A DNA stretch of 64,000 bases from Corynebacterium sphenisci DSM 44792 (lineage in GTDB: Bacteria; Actinomycetota; Actinomycetes; Mycobacteriales; Mycobacteriaceae), in NCBI RefSeq assembly GCF_001941505.1, contig NZ_CP009248.1, positions 1,240,001 through 1,304,000 on the forward strand, read 5' to 3'. A program made the translations under genes and the position numbers. Below the pieces are notes generated by a model that did not search any database, was not told where the DNA came from, and saw only the letters and a list, made by a program, of their open reading frames with translations. This document shows, one piece after another, positions 18,706-26,813 of this stretch; the stretch's first letter is position 1, and each line of letters opens with the position of its first letter.

Positions 18706-18711
18706 CATGAT
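18706..18711 (+). promoter_or_regulatory. Leaderless -10 (CATGAT) of hemE
   Basis: CATGAT ends 7 bases before the hemE ATG with no ribosome site between, suggesting a leaderless mRNA. The divergent DUF3000 gene has a matching TATCTT at 18627-18632. Confidence 0.45.
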
Positions 18712-18718
18712 TAGGCGC

Positions 18719-19831
18719 ATGACGAATCGCCGTGTGCTCACCGACGCCCCGCTCCTCGACGCCGCCGCCGGCCGCACCCCCTCCCGGCGCCCGGTGTGGT
18801 TCATGCGCCAGGCGGGCCGCTCCCTGCCCGAGTACCGGGAGATCCGCGCGAACATCGGGATGCTGGAGTCCTGCTTCCGCCCGGATCTGCTCGCCGAGAT
18901 CACCATGCAGCCGGTGCGCCGGCATGACGTCGACGCCGCGATCCTCTTCTCCGATATCGTGGTGCCGCTCAAGGCCGCCGGGGTGGACCTGGACATCGTG
19001 CCCGGCCGCGGCCCGGTGGTGGCGCACCCGGTGCGCACCGCCGCGGACATCGACGCGCTGCCCGGCTTCGACCCCGACCAGGTCGCCGCGGTGGTCGAGG
19101 GCATCGGCGCCATCCTCGGCGAGCTCACCGACCGGCAGGCGCTGATCGGCTTCGCCGGGGCGCCGTTCACCCTGGCCTCCTACCTCATCGAGGGCGGGCC
19201 CAGCCGCAACCATGAGCGCACCAAGGCCCTGATGCACTCCGAGCCGGCGCTGTGGGACCGGCTGATGAGCCGGATCGACCCGCTCATCACCGGCTTCCTG
19301 CGCGCCCAGATCGACGCCGGGGTGGACGCGGTGCAACTGTTCGACTCCTGGGCGGGCTTCCTCACCGAACGCGACTACCGCCGGCATGTGCTGCCGCACT
19401 CGGCCCGGATCCTCGGCGCCATCGCCGACGCCGGGGTGCCCCGGATCCATTTCGGGGTGGGCACCGGGGAGCTGCTCGGCGCGATGGCCGCCGCCGGCAC
19501 CGAGGTCGTCGGCGTGGACTGGCGGATGCCGCTGGACATCGCCGCCCGCCGGATCTCCGCGGCGCTGCAGGACGACGATCCCGCCGACGGCCGCGGCGAC
19601 TCCGCCCGGGCGCTGCAGGGCAACCTGGACCCGGCGATCCTCTTCGCCGGGGAGTCCGCGGTGCAGGCCGAGGTGCGCCGGATCCTCGCCGAGGCGGACC
19701 GGGCGATCGACCGCGGCGACGCCCGCGGGCACATCTTCAACCTCGGCCACGGGGTGCTGCCGGACACCGACGCCGACGCCATCACGCGTACCGTCGACTT
19801 CGTGCACGCCCAGCCCCCGGCGCCGCGCTAG
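18719..19831 (+). CDS. hemE: Uroporphyrinogen III decarboxylase
   Basis: Converts uroporphyrinogen III to coproporphyrinogen III in the cytoplasm. The 370 residues show PVWFMRQAGRSLPEYRE (substrate-binding Arg/Gln region, near 22-38), ILFSDIVVPLKAAG with the catalytic-region Asp, FAGAPFTLASYLIEGG near 145, and VVGVDWRMPLD near 265. Length is normal. First of three late haem genes on this strand (hemE, hemY, chdC), consistent with the coproporphyrin-dependent route. Confidence 0.96.
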   Translation: MTNRRVLTDAPLLDAAAGRTPSRRPVWFMRQAGRSLPEYREIRANIGMLESCFRPDLLAEITMQPVRRHDVDAAILFSDIVVPLKAAGVDLDIVPGRGPVVAHPVRTAADIDALPGFDPDQVAAVVEGIGAILGELTDRQALIGFAGAPFTLASYLIEGGPSRNHERTKALMHSEPALWDRLMSRIDPLITGFLRAQIDAGVDAVQLFDSWAGFLTERDYRRHVLPHSARILGAIADAGVPRIHFGVGTGELLGAMAAAGTEVVGVDWRMPLDIAARRISAALQDDDPADGRGDSARALQGNLDPAILFAGESAVQAEVRRILAEADRAIDRGDARGHIFNLGHGVLPDTDADAITRTVDFVHAQPPAPR

Positions 19832-19921
19832 CCGGCGCCCGCCGCGGGCCGGCGCGCCCGCCCCACCCGCCCGGCGGACCCCGGCCGATCCCGGCGCCCG
19901 CCGCCTACCTGGAGGAAGCCC

Positions 19922-21364
19922 ATGCAGGAACCGTCCACCGTCATCGTCCTCGGCGCCGGGGTGACCGGGCTGGCCGCCGCGCACCGGCTGCGCGAACGGC
20001 TCGGCGCGGGCGCCCGGATCATCGTCGCCGATCCCGCGGGCCGGGTGGGCGGCAAACTGCGCACCGTCGACTCCGGCGCCGGCCCGGTGGAGGTCGGCGC
20101 GGAGGCGTACCTGGCCTTCCGCGCCGACGCCACCGCCTTCTTCGAGTCCCTGGGCCTCGGCGGGGAGCTGGTCACCCCCTCGGGCCTGCCCTCGGCGCTC
20201 TACGTGGACGGGGCGCTGCGCGCCATGCCCCGCAACACCGTGATGGGGGTGCCCGCCACCGCCGAGGACATCGCCGACCTGGTCTCCGCCGGTTGCGCGG
20301 AGCGGATCCGGGCCGAGGCCGCCGTGGAGGAGGTCGCCCCGATGCACTGGGTGCCCGGGGACGACTGCAACCTCGGCCAGCTGGTCGCCGCCCGGCTCGG
20401 CCAGGAGGTCGCCGACCACGTGGTCTCCCCGCTGCTCGGCGGGGTGTACTCCACCCTCGCCGATGACCTGGGGGTGCGCGCCACGGTGCCGCAGCTCGCC
20501 GGCGCCCTCGACGATCTGGCCCGCGCCGGGGAGCCGGTGACCCTCACCGGTGCGGCCAAGGCGGTGCTCGAGGCCCGCCGGGCGAAATCGGAGCCCCATG
20601 TGGCCTCCACCGCCCCGAAGAAGCCCGCCCCGGTGTTCCGCACCTTCGCCGGCGGCTTCCGGCTGCTGCTGGACGCCCTGGTGCGCGAATCGGCCGCGGA
20701 GCTGCGGCTGGGCGTGGAGCCGGGCCCGGTCGCCCGGGCCGACGGCGGCTACGAGGTGCCCGGGGTGGGCCGGGCCGATGCGGTGGTGTTCGCCGCCCCC
20801 GCCCCGGCCACCGGCCGGCTGCTGGCGGGGCTCGCCCCCGATGCCGCGGAGATCATCGCCGGGGTGGACCTGGCCAGCTCCGCGGTGGTGGCGCTGCGCT
20901 TCGACACCGACGCCGGGCTGCCGGAGAACTCCGGGATCCTGGTCGCCGCGGACGCCGGCCTGGACGCGAAGGCCTTCACCTTCTCCTCCCGGAAGTGGCC
21001 GCATCTCGGCGAGCGCGGCGGGGCGCTGATCCGGGCCAGCTTCGGCCGCTTCGACGACGACTCCCTGGTGCACGAGGACGATGATCGCCTGGTGGAGCTG
21101 GCGCTGCGGGATCTGCGCCGGGTCACCGGCTTCACCGCGGAGCCGGTGGAGACCATGGTGCAGCGCTGGTGGGGCGGGCTGCCCCGCTACGGGGTGGGCC
21201 ACACCGAGCTGATGGACGTCGCGGACGCGGCATTGGCCGATCCGGCGCTGGCCGGGGTGGCCGCCGCCGGGGCCTGGCACCGGGGCCCGGGCATCCCGGC
21301 CTGCCTCGCCGACGGCCGCCGCGCCGCCGACGAGGTCGCCGAGGCGGTCCTCGCGCGGCGTTAG
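19922..21364 (+). CDS. hemY: Coproporphyrinogen III / protoporphyrinogen oxidase (HemY/CgoX)
   Basis: FAD-dependent oxidation of coproporphyrinogen III to coproporphyrin III (the Gram-positive HemY reaction). In 480 residues the N-terminal dinucleotide fold VIVLGAGVTGLAAA (7-20) is followed by GRVGGKLRT. The family signature LLGGVYSTLADDLGVRATVPQ is near 178, and a C-terminal YGVGHTELMD precedes the second FAD-contact region GAWHRGPGIPACLADG. Start supported by GGAGGAAG. It lies between hemE and chdC; the adjacent coprohaem decarboxylase favours the coproporphyrin role over the protoporphyrin one. Confidence 0.93.
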   Translation: MQEPSTVIVLGAGVTGLAAAHRLRERLGAGARIIVADPAGRVGGKLRTVDSGAGPVEVGAEAYLAFRADATAFFESLGLGGELVTPSGLPSALYVDGALRAMPRNTVMGVPATAEDIADLVSAGCAERIRAEAAVEEVAPMHWVPGDDCNLGQLVAARLGQEVADHVVSPLLGGVYSTLADDLGVRATVPQLAGALDDLARAGEPVTLTGAAKAVLEARRAKSEPHVASTAPKKPAPVFRTFAGGFRLLLDALVRESAAELRLGVEPGPVARADGGYEVPGVGRADAVVFAAPAPATGRLLAGLAPDAAEIIAGVDLASSAVVALRFDTDAGLPENSGILVAADAGLDAKAFTFSSRKWPHLGERGGALIRASFGRFDDDSLVHEDDDRLVELALRDLRRVTGFTAEPVETMVQRWWGGLPRYGVGHTELMDVADAALADPALAGVAAAGAWHRGPGIPACLADGRRAADEVAEAVLARR

Positions 21365-21375
21365 AGGGTACCCTC
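21364..21375. repeat. 12-bp palindrome between hemY and chdC
   Basis: GAGGGTACCCTC is a perfect palindrome directly after the hemY stop. It contains a -10-like TACCCT (21369-21374) that would give chdC a leader of about 60 bases. It may be a promoter/operator element. Confidence 0.35.
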
Positions 21376-21439
21376 AACCGGGTACGCGGATTCGCCGCCC
21401 CGGCATCCGCAGCAGGCACGACCGAGGAGAGATCCCACG

Positions 21440-22138
21440 ATGGCGAAGCTCGACTTCGACAAGCTCAACAAAATCACCCGCTACGCGATGTTCACCGCCT
21501 ACAAGGTGACCCCCGGCGCCCTCGGCGCCGACCGCGCCGAGGCGGTCGCCGAGGCGCGCGCCTTCCTCGACTCCTACGCTGAGGAGGACCTGGAGATCCG
21601 CGGCGTCTACGACATCTCCGGGCTGCGCGCCGAGGCGGACATCCTGTTCTGGGTGCACGCCGAGCGGATCGAGGATCTGCAGGAGTTCTACAAGCGCTTC
21701 CAGCGGGAGACCGCCCTGGGCCGGGCCGCCGCCCCGTACTGGTCGAACGCCTGCCTGCACCGCCCGGCGGAGTTCAACAAGTCCCATCTGCCCAGCTTCA
21801 TCATGGGCGAGGAGCCCGGCGACTACATCGCCGTGTACCCCTTCGTGCGCTCCTACGACTGGTACCTGATGGACGCCAAGGACCGCCGCCGGATCCTCGC
21901 CGAGCACGGCGCCGCCGGCCGGGACTACCCGGACGTGCGCGCCAACACGGTGCCGTCCTTCGCCCTCGGCGACTACGAGTGGATCCTCGCCTTCGAGGGC
22001 CCGGACCTGGGCCGCATCGTGGAGCTGATGTGGAAGATGCGCTACACCGAGGCCCGGCTGCACGTGCGCGAGGAGATCCCCTTCTTCACCGGCCGCCGGG
22101 TCGCCGACATCGGCGAGCTGGTCGAGACCCTGCCCTGA
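21440..22138 (+). CDS. chdC: Coprohaem decarboxylase ChdC (HemQ)
   Basis: Decarboxylates iron-coproporphyrin III to haem b using hydrogen peroxide, the last step of the coproporphyrin-dependent pathway. The 232-residue chlorite-dismutase-fold protein keeps the actinobacterial active site: His116 (NKSHLP), Tyr133 (AVYPF) and His156 (LAEHG). These match the distal His, redox Tyr and proximal His described for C. diphtheriae ChdC with a shift of two residues. GAGGAGAG ribosome site upstream. Last gene of the haem run, followed by a strong hairpin. Confidence 0.95.
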   Translation: MAKLDFDKLNKITRYAMFTAYKVTPGALGADRAEAVAEARAFLDSYAEEDLEIRGVYDISGLRAEADILFWVHAERIEDLQEFYKRFQRETALGRAAAPYWSNACLHRPAEFNKSHLPSFIMGEEPGDYIAVYPFVRSYDWYLMDAKDRRRILAEHGAAGRDYPDVRANTVPSFALGDYEWILAFEGPDLGRIVELMWKMRYTEARLHVREEIPFFTGRRVADIGELVETLP

Positions 22139-22163
22139 TCCACCCGATCGGGCGTCCGGCGCA

Positions 22164-22205
22164 GGGCCCGCCGGCCCCGGGGTCGCCCCCGGGGCCGGCG
22201 GGCCC
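22164..22205. terminator. Perfect 19-bp hairpin between chdC and msrB
   Basis: 22164-22182 (gggcccgccggccccgggg) pairs perfectly with 22187-22205 around a 4-base loop, between convergent stops. No T-tract. Confidence 0.8.
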
Positions 22206-22219
22206 CGCGCATGCCCGGG

Positions 22220-22675
22220 TCAGCGCGCGGCGCCGCCCGGATCGTCCTGCCCGGGGGCGGGGACGAAGTCCAGGCACACCGAGTTGATGCAGTAGCGCAG
22301 ATCGGTGGGCGTGCCGAAGCCCTCCCCGGCGAAGACGTGCCCGAGATGGCCGTCGCAGCGGGCGCAGCGCACCTCGGTGCGCACCATGCCCAGGGAGGCG
22401 TCGCGGCGGGTGACCACCGCCCCGGAGTCCGCCGGGTCGAAGAACGCCGGCCAGCCGCAGCCGGCGTCGAACTTCGCCTCCGCGCGGAACAGCTCCGCCC
22501 CGCAGCCCCGGCAGCGGTACACCCCGGGCTCGTCGCGGTCGGTGTGCTCCCCGGTGAAGGGCGGTTCGGTGCCGCCGCGGCGCAGCACCCGGTAGCTCGC
22601 CGCGTCGAGGCGGCGGCGCCATTCGGCGTCGTCCAGCGCGCGGAGGTCCTCCGGGCCCTCAGCCACGGCGACCAC
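22220..22675 (-). CDS. msrB: Peptide-methionine (R)-S-oxide reductase MsrB
   Basis: Repairs the R-epimer of methionine sulfoxide in proteins. In 151 residues both zinc CxxC pairs are present (CRGCGAEL and CARCDGHLGH), with GCGWPAFFDP between them. RYCINSVCLDF carries the catalytic Cys (CLDF) and a likely resolving Cys. GTG 22675 overlaps the end of the arabinosyltransferase gene by 17 bases. A second in-frame GTG at 22666 is equally possible, with GGGGTGG before it. Third gene of a three-gene minus-strand operon. Confidence 0.94.
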   Translation of the reverse strand: MVAVAEGPEDLRALDDAEWRRRLDAASYRVLRRGGTEPPFTGEHTDRDEPGVYRCRGCGAELFRAEAKFDAGCGWPAFFDPADSGAVVTRRDASLGMVRTEVRCARCDGHLGHVFAGEGFGTPTDLRYCINSVCLDFVPAPGQDDPGGAAR

Positions 22676-23957
22676 CCCCGGGGGTCAGCCCCGGCAGCAG
22701 CGGCCGGCCCGCGGCGAGGTCCTCGATGGTCCACTTCACCGCGCAGCCGGTGATCGCCGCCGCGATCAGGATCCAGCCGATGGTGCCGCGGCCGACCTCG
22801 AACCAGTAGGAGCCCAGTGGCCAGGCGTTGGTGGCGAAGGAGTCGTACCAGACGCAGAGCACCAGGCCGGCCACCGCCGGCCAGGCGGTCATCGGGGAGC
22901 GGGCCGGCTCCCCCAGGGCGTCGACCGCCCCGGTCAGCGGCCCGGCGACCGTGGCCACCAGCGGGAACAGCAGCATCGTGTAGTACATCTGGCCCAGCGA
23001 GCCGAGCAGGAACACCCCGGTGAGCAGCAGCGCCGCGGTGGCGGCGGACCACATCCGGGGGTCCCGGTCCATCCAGCGCAGCAGCAGCGCCACGCCGAGG
23101 ACCACGATGGCGGCGATCACCGCCTGCCACAGCGCCAGCCACCGCGGGGAGGCGCCGAAGAAGACGAACTGGCCGGCCAGGGAGACGTTGGCGTAGTCGC
23201 GGACCTGGCCCAGATAGGGCACGGTGAGCGTGAAGTACTCGCCGGGGGCGCGCATCAGCGGCCAGGCGGCGAGGTTGGCGACCACCGGCACCGCCACCCC
23301 GGCGGCCACCGCGGCGAAGCGGCGGCGGGCGAAGGGCAGGAAGAGCAGCGGCGCCACCACCGGCTTCACCGTGATCGCCAGGCCCAGGATGAGGCCGGCG
23401 GCGATGCCCCGGCCCCGGCCGAGCAGCATCAGGAAGGCCACCTCGGCGAGCAGCAGCAGCCCGTTGACGTTGGTGAAGGCCACCGTGTTGGTAACCGTCT
23501 CGGTGAGGAAGGCCGCCCCGATCGCCGCCGGGGTGAGCCAGGAGCGCGCCGGCACGCCCACCCAGCGCAGCAGCAGCAGGATCGCGGCGATGATGGCGCC
23601 GACCTGCAGCCACAGGAAGAGGGTGCGGGATGCGTCGACCTCATCGGTCCAGCCGAGCAGCGGGGTCAGCACGAGGGTGCCGCCGGGGGAGTAGAGGTAG
23701 TGCGGCAGCACCGACTGGTAGTCCTGCCGGTAGACGAAGTCGCCCTCGACGAAGCGGCGCACCGCAGAGAACACGGTGGTGAAGTCGTCGGTGGTGGAGG
23801 TGTCCGCGGCGTGGAACACGGCGCGCTGGAGGATCGCGATGATCGCCAGCGGCCACGCCAGCGTGGCCAGGATCCGGTTGACGCGGCCGGCGGCGGCGCC
23901 CGGGGGCGCCGGGGCCGCCGGGGGCGGGGGCTCGATGGCGGTGCGGGTGGGGCTCAC
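22659..23957 (-). CDS. aftC: GT87 arabinofuranosyltransferase, AftC-like
   Basis: A polytopic membrane glycosyltransferase of the DUF2029/GT87 type (432 residues, about ten hydrophobic segments). It probably adds alpha-1,3-arabinofuranose branches to arabinogalactan from decaprenyl-phosphoarabinose. An acidic motif STTDDFTTVFSA sits in the first outer loop, where the catalytic Asp is expected. FTNVNGLLLLAEVAFL and LAITVKPVVAPLLFLPFARRR are typical of the family. In C. glutamicum aftC lies beside msrB and hemQ as here (from memory). GTG 23957, 10 bases after the upstream stop, is preferred to ATG 24005, which would overlap it by 38 bases. Confidence 0.8.
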   Translation of the reverse strand: MSPTRTAIEPPPPAAPAPPGAAAGRVNRILATLAWPLAIIAILQRAVFHAADTSTTDDFTTVFSAVRRFVEGDFVYRQDYQSVLPHYLYSPGGTLVLTPLLGWTDEVDASRTLFLWLQVGAIIAAILLLLRWVGVPARSWLTPAAIGAAFLTETVTNTVAFTNVNGLLLLAEVAFLMLLGRGRGIAAGLILGLAITVKPVVAPLLFLPFARRRFAAVAAGVAVPVVANLAAWPLMRAPGEYFTLTVPYLGQVRDYANVSLAGQFVFFGASPRWLALWQAVIAAIVVLGVALLLRWMDRDPRMWSAATAALLLTGVFLLGSLGQMYYTMLLFPLVATVAGPLTGAVDALGEPARSPMTAWPAVAGLVLCVWYDSFATNAWPLGSYWFEVGRGTIGWILIAAAITGCAVKWTIEDLAAGRPLLPGLTPGGGRRG

Positions 23958-23967
23958 CCCGCCGAGG

Positions 23968-24669
23968 CTACCCGGCCCGGCGCCGTCCGTAGCGGAGGAA
24001 AACATGCGAGTCGGAGGCGGCGAGCCCGGTGCGCGTGAAGCGCCGGGGCGCCGACTCGGCCGCGCCGAGCAGGCTCGGCCCGGATCCCGCGGTGACCGGG
24101 GCGATGGTGAGGAAGAGCTCGTCGACGGCGTCGGCGGCGAGGAAGGCGGCGTACAACGAGGGGCCGCCCTCGAGCAGCACCCGGCGCAGCCCCCGGGCGG
24201 CGAGGGCCGCGATGAGCTGGCCCGGTGCCGTGCCGGGCAGCTCCAGCACCTCCGCGCCGGCCGCGGTGAGCCGGGCGCGCCGGCGCCGCCACCGCGGTGC
24301 GGCCCCGTCCCCGGCGGCGGGGGCGGTGGTGAGCAGCAGCGGGGCGGCCTGGCCGGGGCCGGGCCGGAAGAGCCGGGCGGCGGGATCGGGGGAGAGGGAG
24401 CCGGTGACCACCGCCACCGGGATGGCCGCCGGGCCGTAGTCCTCGGCGGCGACGGTGCCGGCGGTGACCAGGATGGCGTCGGCGCCCTCCCGCAGACCGG
24501 CGAGCAGCGCCCGGTCCGCCGGATCGCCCAGCGCCCCGGAGACCCCGTCGAGGGCGGCCCGGCCGTCCAGGGAGCAGATGCCCACCGCGGTGACCGTGCC
24601 GGGGGCCCGGGCCCCGATGAACCCGGCGAGGTCGCCCCCGCCGCCGTCGATCCGGCCGTACCAGTCCAT
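23968..24669 (-). CDS. RibD C-terminal/dihydrofolate reductase-like pyrimidine reductase
   Basis: A 233-residue protein with the RibD_C/DHFR-like fold. Visible are a VTAVGICSLDGRAAL substrate strand, LREGADAILVTAGTVAAEDYGP, GLRRVLLEGGPSLYAAFL (the NADPH/substrate loop), and DELFLTIAPVTAGSGPSLL near the C-terminus. No deaminase domain is present, so it is a stand-alone reductase; whether it acts in riboflavin synthesis or as a general oxidoreductase is unclear. Start supported by GAGGAG. First gene of the operon with the AftC-like gene and msrB. Confidence 0.8.
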   Translation of the reverse strand: MDWYGRIDGGGGDLAGFIGARAPGTVTAVGICSLDGRAALDGVSGALGDPADRALLAGLREGADAILVTAGTVAAEDYGPAAIPVAVVTGSLSPDPAARLFRPGPGQAAPLLLTTAPAAGDGAAPRWRRRRARLTAAGAEVLELPGTAPGQLIAALAARGLRRVLLEGGPSLYAAFLAADAVDELFLTIAPVTAGSGPSLLGAAESAPRRFTRTGLAASDSHVFLRYGRRRAG

Positions 24670-24900
24670 CGCGCGCTCCTCGCCCGGGGCCCGAGGCGCC
24701 GGGAGCCTCCCGGCCCGGCCCCGCGGGCCCCAGATTACCCCCGGGGCACCCCCGTTTTCCCGGGCCGTCCCGGGCCGCCGGGGATTCCGGACCCATCCGG
24801 GCGGAAACCGGGCACGGTCGGGCCCTGGTCAGGGCCTATATGTGCGGGGACCCTAATCCTAAAAGGCCAGGACACGCAATTATCGTAACGTCGAACATGC

Positions 24901-24930
24901 TTGCCGTTTTTGAAAGGCGCGCTCTATCCT
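24901..24930 (+). promoter_or_regulatory. Ferritin promoter (TTGCCG-N18-TATCCT), leaderless
   Basis: -35 TTGCCG (24901-24906) and -10 TATCCT (24925-24930) are separated by 18 bases, and the ATG begins 6 bases later. A CCTAATCCTAAAAGG stretch about 40 bases upstream weakly resembles a DtxR half-site, but is not a good full match. Confidence 0.6.
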
Positions 24931-24936
24931 CGAGGC

Positions 24937-25425
24937 ATGCGACTCAACGACACACTCGAAAAGGCCTTCAACGACCAGATCACGATGGAGCTCACCGCCT
25001 CCGCCGTGTACCGCCAGCTCGCCATCGAGCTCGACCAGATGGACCTCACCGGGATGGCCGCGTGGATGCGCGCCCAGGCCGAGGAGGAGATCGAGCACGC
25101 CGAGAAGTTCATCGAGCACCTCGACTCCCGCGACAACCGCGCCCAGATCGGCACCGTCGAGAAGCCCGAGGTGAAGATCTCCGCGGCCATCGACGCCTTC
25201 CGCCTCGCCCTCGAGCATGAGCAGAAGGTCTCCGCCTCCATCCGCGCGCTGCGCAAGCTCGCCGACGACGAGGGCGACGTCGACTCCCGCCCGCTGCTCG
25301 ACGAGTTCCTCGTGGAGCAGATCGAGGAGGAGGACACCGTCCGCACCATCATCGGCCGCCTCACCATCGTCGGCGACGAGGGCTCCGGCCTGCTGCGCAT
25401 CGACGACCAGCTCGGCCACCGCTGA
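24937..25425 (+). CDS. ftn: Ferritin
   Basis: Iron-storage ferritin (162 residues) forming a 24-mer cage that oxidises Fe(II). Ferroxidase-centre residues are present: Glu18 in ITMELTAS, Tyr25 in AVYRQ, the EEEIEHAEKF helix with Glu and His near 51-54, Glu in LEHEQK near 95, and Gln in FLVEQIEEE near 128. There is no Met pair typical of bacterioferritin haem ligation. The N-terminal start MRLNDTLEKAFNDQ fits the family. Leaderless mRNA predicted; single gene. Confidence 0.94.
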   Translation: MRLNDTLEKAFNDQITMELTASAVYRQLAIELDQMDLTGMAAWMRAQAEEEIEHAEKFIEHLDSRDNRAQIGTVEKPEVKISAAIDAFRLALEHEQKVSASIRALRKLADDEGDVDSRPLLDEFLVEQIEEEDTVRTIIGRLTIVGDEGSGLLRIDDQLGHR

Positions 25426-25460
25426 ACCAGGTGACCCGGGGGCTGCCCGCCCCCGCCCAC

Positions 25461-25480
25461 CCGGGGCCGCACGGCCCCGG
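25461..25480. terminator. Ferritin terminator hairpin
   Basis: ccggggccg and cggccccgg pair perfectly around a 2-base loop, 36 bases after the ferritin stop. No T-tract. Confidence 0.5.
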
Positions 25481-25594
25481 ATGCAGGACCCCCACGGCCC
25501 CACCCGGCCGCGGGATCCCCGCAGGATGAGTCGGATGAATCAGGCCCCGACGCCCGGCGACGAGCTCGCCGGATGACACCAGCCCCGGTCGAAG

Positions 25595-25631
25595 GCCGGC
25601 GCCGGACCCCCACCCAGGGTCCGCCGCCGGC
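25595..25631. terminator. 15-bp hairpin with one mismatch
   Basis: 25595-25609 pairs with 25617-25631 (one mismatch) around 7 bases, and is followed by TTTC on the plus strand. Possible back-up terminator. Confidence 0.4.
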
Positions 25632-25790
25632 TTTCGCCGCGTCCGCGCCCCGCCGCCCCGCCACCCGGGGCGGCGCGGCGCCGTCGGCCCCCGGTGCGCC
25701 CACCGGGCGCCGGCGTGCTCCGTGGCCGCCCGCGGACCCGCGGCCGGCCGCCGGGGGAGGGCCCCGCCGCAGGCCCGGCGGGACCATGCG

Positions 25791-25821
25791 AAAACCGCCG
25801 CCCCCGGGGGGGGGGCGGCGG
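25791..25821 (-). terminator. Intrinsic terminator of the minus-strand tRNA cluster
   Basis: Read on the minus strand, an 11-bp GC stem (25811-25821 with 25795-25805) ends in TTTT (25791-25794). It lies just after the last tRNA. The loop side contains a run of ten G on the plus strand. Confidence 0.75.
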
Positions 25822-25831
25822 CTTCCGGTGG

Positions 25832-25904
25832 AGCGGATGACGGGACTCGAACCCGCGACCCTCACCTTGGCAAGGTGATGCGCTACCAACTGCGCTACAT
25901 CCGC
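25832..25904 (-). tRNA. tRNA-Gly (GCC)
   Basis: A 73-base cloverleaf on the minus strand. The acceptor stem is GCGGATG/CATCCGC, the anticodon loop CTTGCCA gives GCC, and GGTTCGAGTCC forms the T-arm. Discriminator U, no encoded CCA. Identical to the copy at 26165-26237, and the last gene of the cluster. Confidence 0.97.
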
Positions 25905-25934
25905 AAGTCCCCGGGCGAAAGACCCGGGTACTCG

Positions 25935-26006
25935 TGCGCGATACTGGGATTGAACCAGTGACCTCTTCCGTGTCAGGGAAGCGCTCTCCCGCTGAGCTAA
26001 TCGCGC
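25935..26006 (-). tRNA. tRNA-Val (GAC)
   Basis: A 72-base cloverleaf on the minus strand. Acceptor GCGCGAT, anticodon stem CTTCC/GGAAG with loop CTGACAC (GAC), T-arm GGTTCAATCCC. Discriminator A, no encoded CCA. Confidence 0.96.
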
Positions 26007-26028
26007 GGGACAGTACCTGCGTACTTCG

Positions 26029-26099
26029 AGGTGGAAACGGGAATCGAACCCGTGTGCACGGTTTTGCAGACCGTTGCCTAACCACTCGGCCATTCCACC
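26029..26099 (-). tRNA. tRNA-Cys (GCA)
   Basis: A 71-base cloverleaf on the minus strand. Acceptor GGTGGAA, anticodon loop CTGCAAA (GCA), T-arm GGTTCGATTCC. Discriminator U as usual for tRNA-Cys. No CCA encoded. Confidence 0.96.
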
Positions 26100-26164
26100 G
26101 TGGCGTGCTCCGCCTCGTGATTCCCCAAGAGATATACCAGACGGCGGATGCCCCGGGAAATCCG

Positions 26165-26237
26165 AGCGGATGACGGGACTCGAACCCGCGACCCTCACCT
26201 TGGCAAGGTGATGCGCTACCAACTGCGCTACATCCGC
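26165..26237 (-). tRNA. tRNA-Gly (GCC), first copy in the transcript
   Basis: Identical to the tRNA-Gly at 25832-25904; the identity extends one base on either side. It is the promoter-proximal gene of the Gly-Cys-Val-Gly cluster, about 45 bases after the predicted start site. Confidence 0.97.
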
Positions 26238-26288
26238 ATCGCACCGTGGTCGGCGCGGGCCTGCCGTGCCGCTCGCGGTGCGTGAAGA

Positions 26289-26318
26289 ACAATAGCGGCA
26301 TTCGATCCGCGGGCACAA
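26289..26318 (-). promoter_or_regulatory. Promoter of the tRNA cluster (TTGTGC-N18-TATTGT)
   Basis: On the minus strand, -35 TTGTGC (26313-26318) and -10 TATTGT (26289-26294) are 18 bases apart. The first tRNA begins about 45 bases beyond the predicted start. Confidence 0.65.
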
Positions 26319-26509
26319 ATCCCCAGGTGGGGCGGTGCGTCACCGCGTCTCCCACCCCGGCGGGCCTCCGCCGGGAGCGCCCCGGCGGCCCGGTTCCCCG
26401 GTGCCGGCCCGCACCCCCGGGGCGGCGCCGGCCGTCGCGGCACGTCCCCGGGGATCGGGTCGAAACGGCCGCTGAGCACCGGGTTTTCCCGGCGGCGCGG
26501 TCCTGTGCT

Positions 26510-26515
26510 AACTTA
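26510..26515 (+). promoter_or_regulatory. Extended -10 of tRNA-Val(CAC)
   Basis: TGCTAACTT gives an extended -10 (TG-N-TAACTT). A weak TTTTCC -35 (26485-26490) lies 19 bases upstream. The tRNA begins 30 bases later. Confidence 0.55.
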
Positions 26516-26545
26516 TCCCCCAGCGCCGGGGAAGCCCGGAGCCGA

Positions 26546-26617
26546 AGCTCCATAGCTCAGTGGGAGAGCGTTCCGTTCACACCGGAAAGGTCGCTGGTTC
26601 AATCCCAGCTGGAGCTA
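26546..26617 (+). tRNA. tRNA-Val (CAC)
   Basis: A 72-base cloverleaf. Acceptor AGCTCCA/TGGAGCT, anticodon stem TTCCG/CGGAA with loop TTCACAC (CAC), T-arm GGTTCAATCCC. Discriminator A, no encoded CCA. Together with the GAC gene nearby it covers GUG and GUC/GUU codons. Confidence 0.96.
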
Positions 26618-26628
26618 CCGAGGACGAG

Positions 26629-26656
26629 ACCCGTCCGGCAGCCGCCGGGCGGGTTT
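26629..26656 (+). terminator. tRNA-Val(CAC) terminator
   Basis: acccgtccggc (26629-26639) pairs with gccgggcgggt (26644-26654) with one G-T pair, followed by TT. Confidence 0.5.
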
Positions 26657-26813
26657 CGCCGATCCCGGGGCCCCGCGGGGCCCCGGCCGGGAACTTTCCG
26701 GCCCCGCGGCCCGACTACTCGGAGACCGCCGGAAACCCCGGCGGCGCCGCCCCCGCCCGCGCGGGTGGCCGTACGATGGTGCGGTACCCGCCGTCCGCCG
26801 AGGGAGGAGCACG

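Larger units (their letters stand above)
25426..25790. other. Non-coding gap after ferritin
   Basis: About 365 bases without a convincing gene. Short open frames here lack ribosome sites and codon bias. The stretch holds two hairpins (25461-25480 and 25595-25631) and otherwise very GC-rich, low-complexity sequence. Confidence 0.6.
26238..26545. other. Divergent promoter region between tRNA genes
   Basis: About 308 bases with no gene. It holds the minus-strand promoter for the Gly-Cys-Val-Gly cluster near its left end and the plus-strand promoter for tRNA-Val(CAC) near its right end. The middle is GC-rich with nothing recognised. Confidence 0.65.

Noticed and set aside
25573..25878. A 101-codon open frame after ferritin
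   Set aside because: No ribosome site, overlaps a terminator and a tRNA gene, and composition is Pro/Arg-rich noise.
25832..26237. Duplicated tRNA-Gly as an integration (att) site of a mobile element
   Set aside because: Both copies are full tRNA genes in one operon and only tRNA genes lie between them. No integrase or phage-like gene is present.
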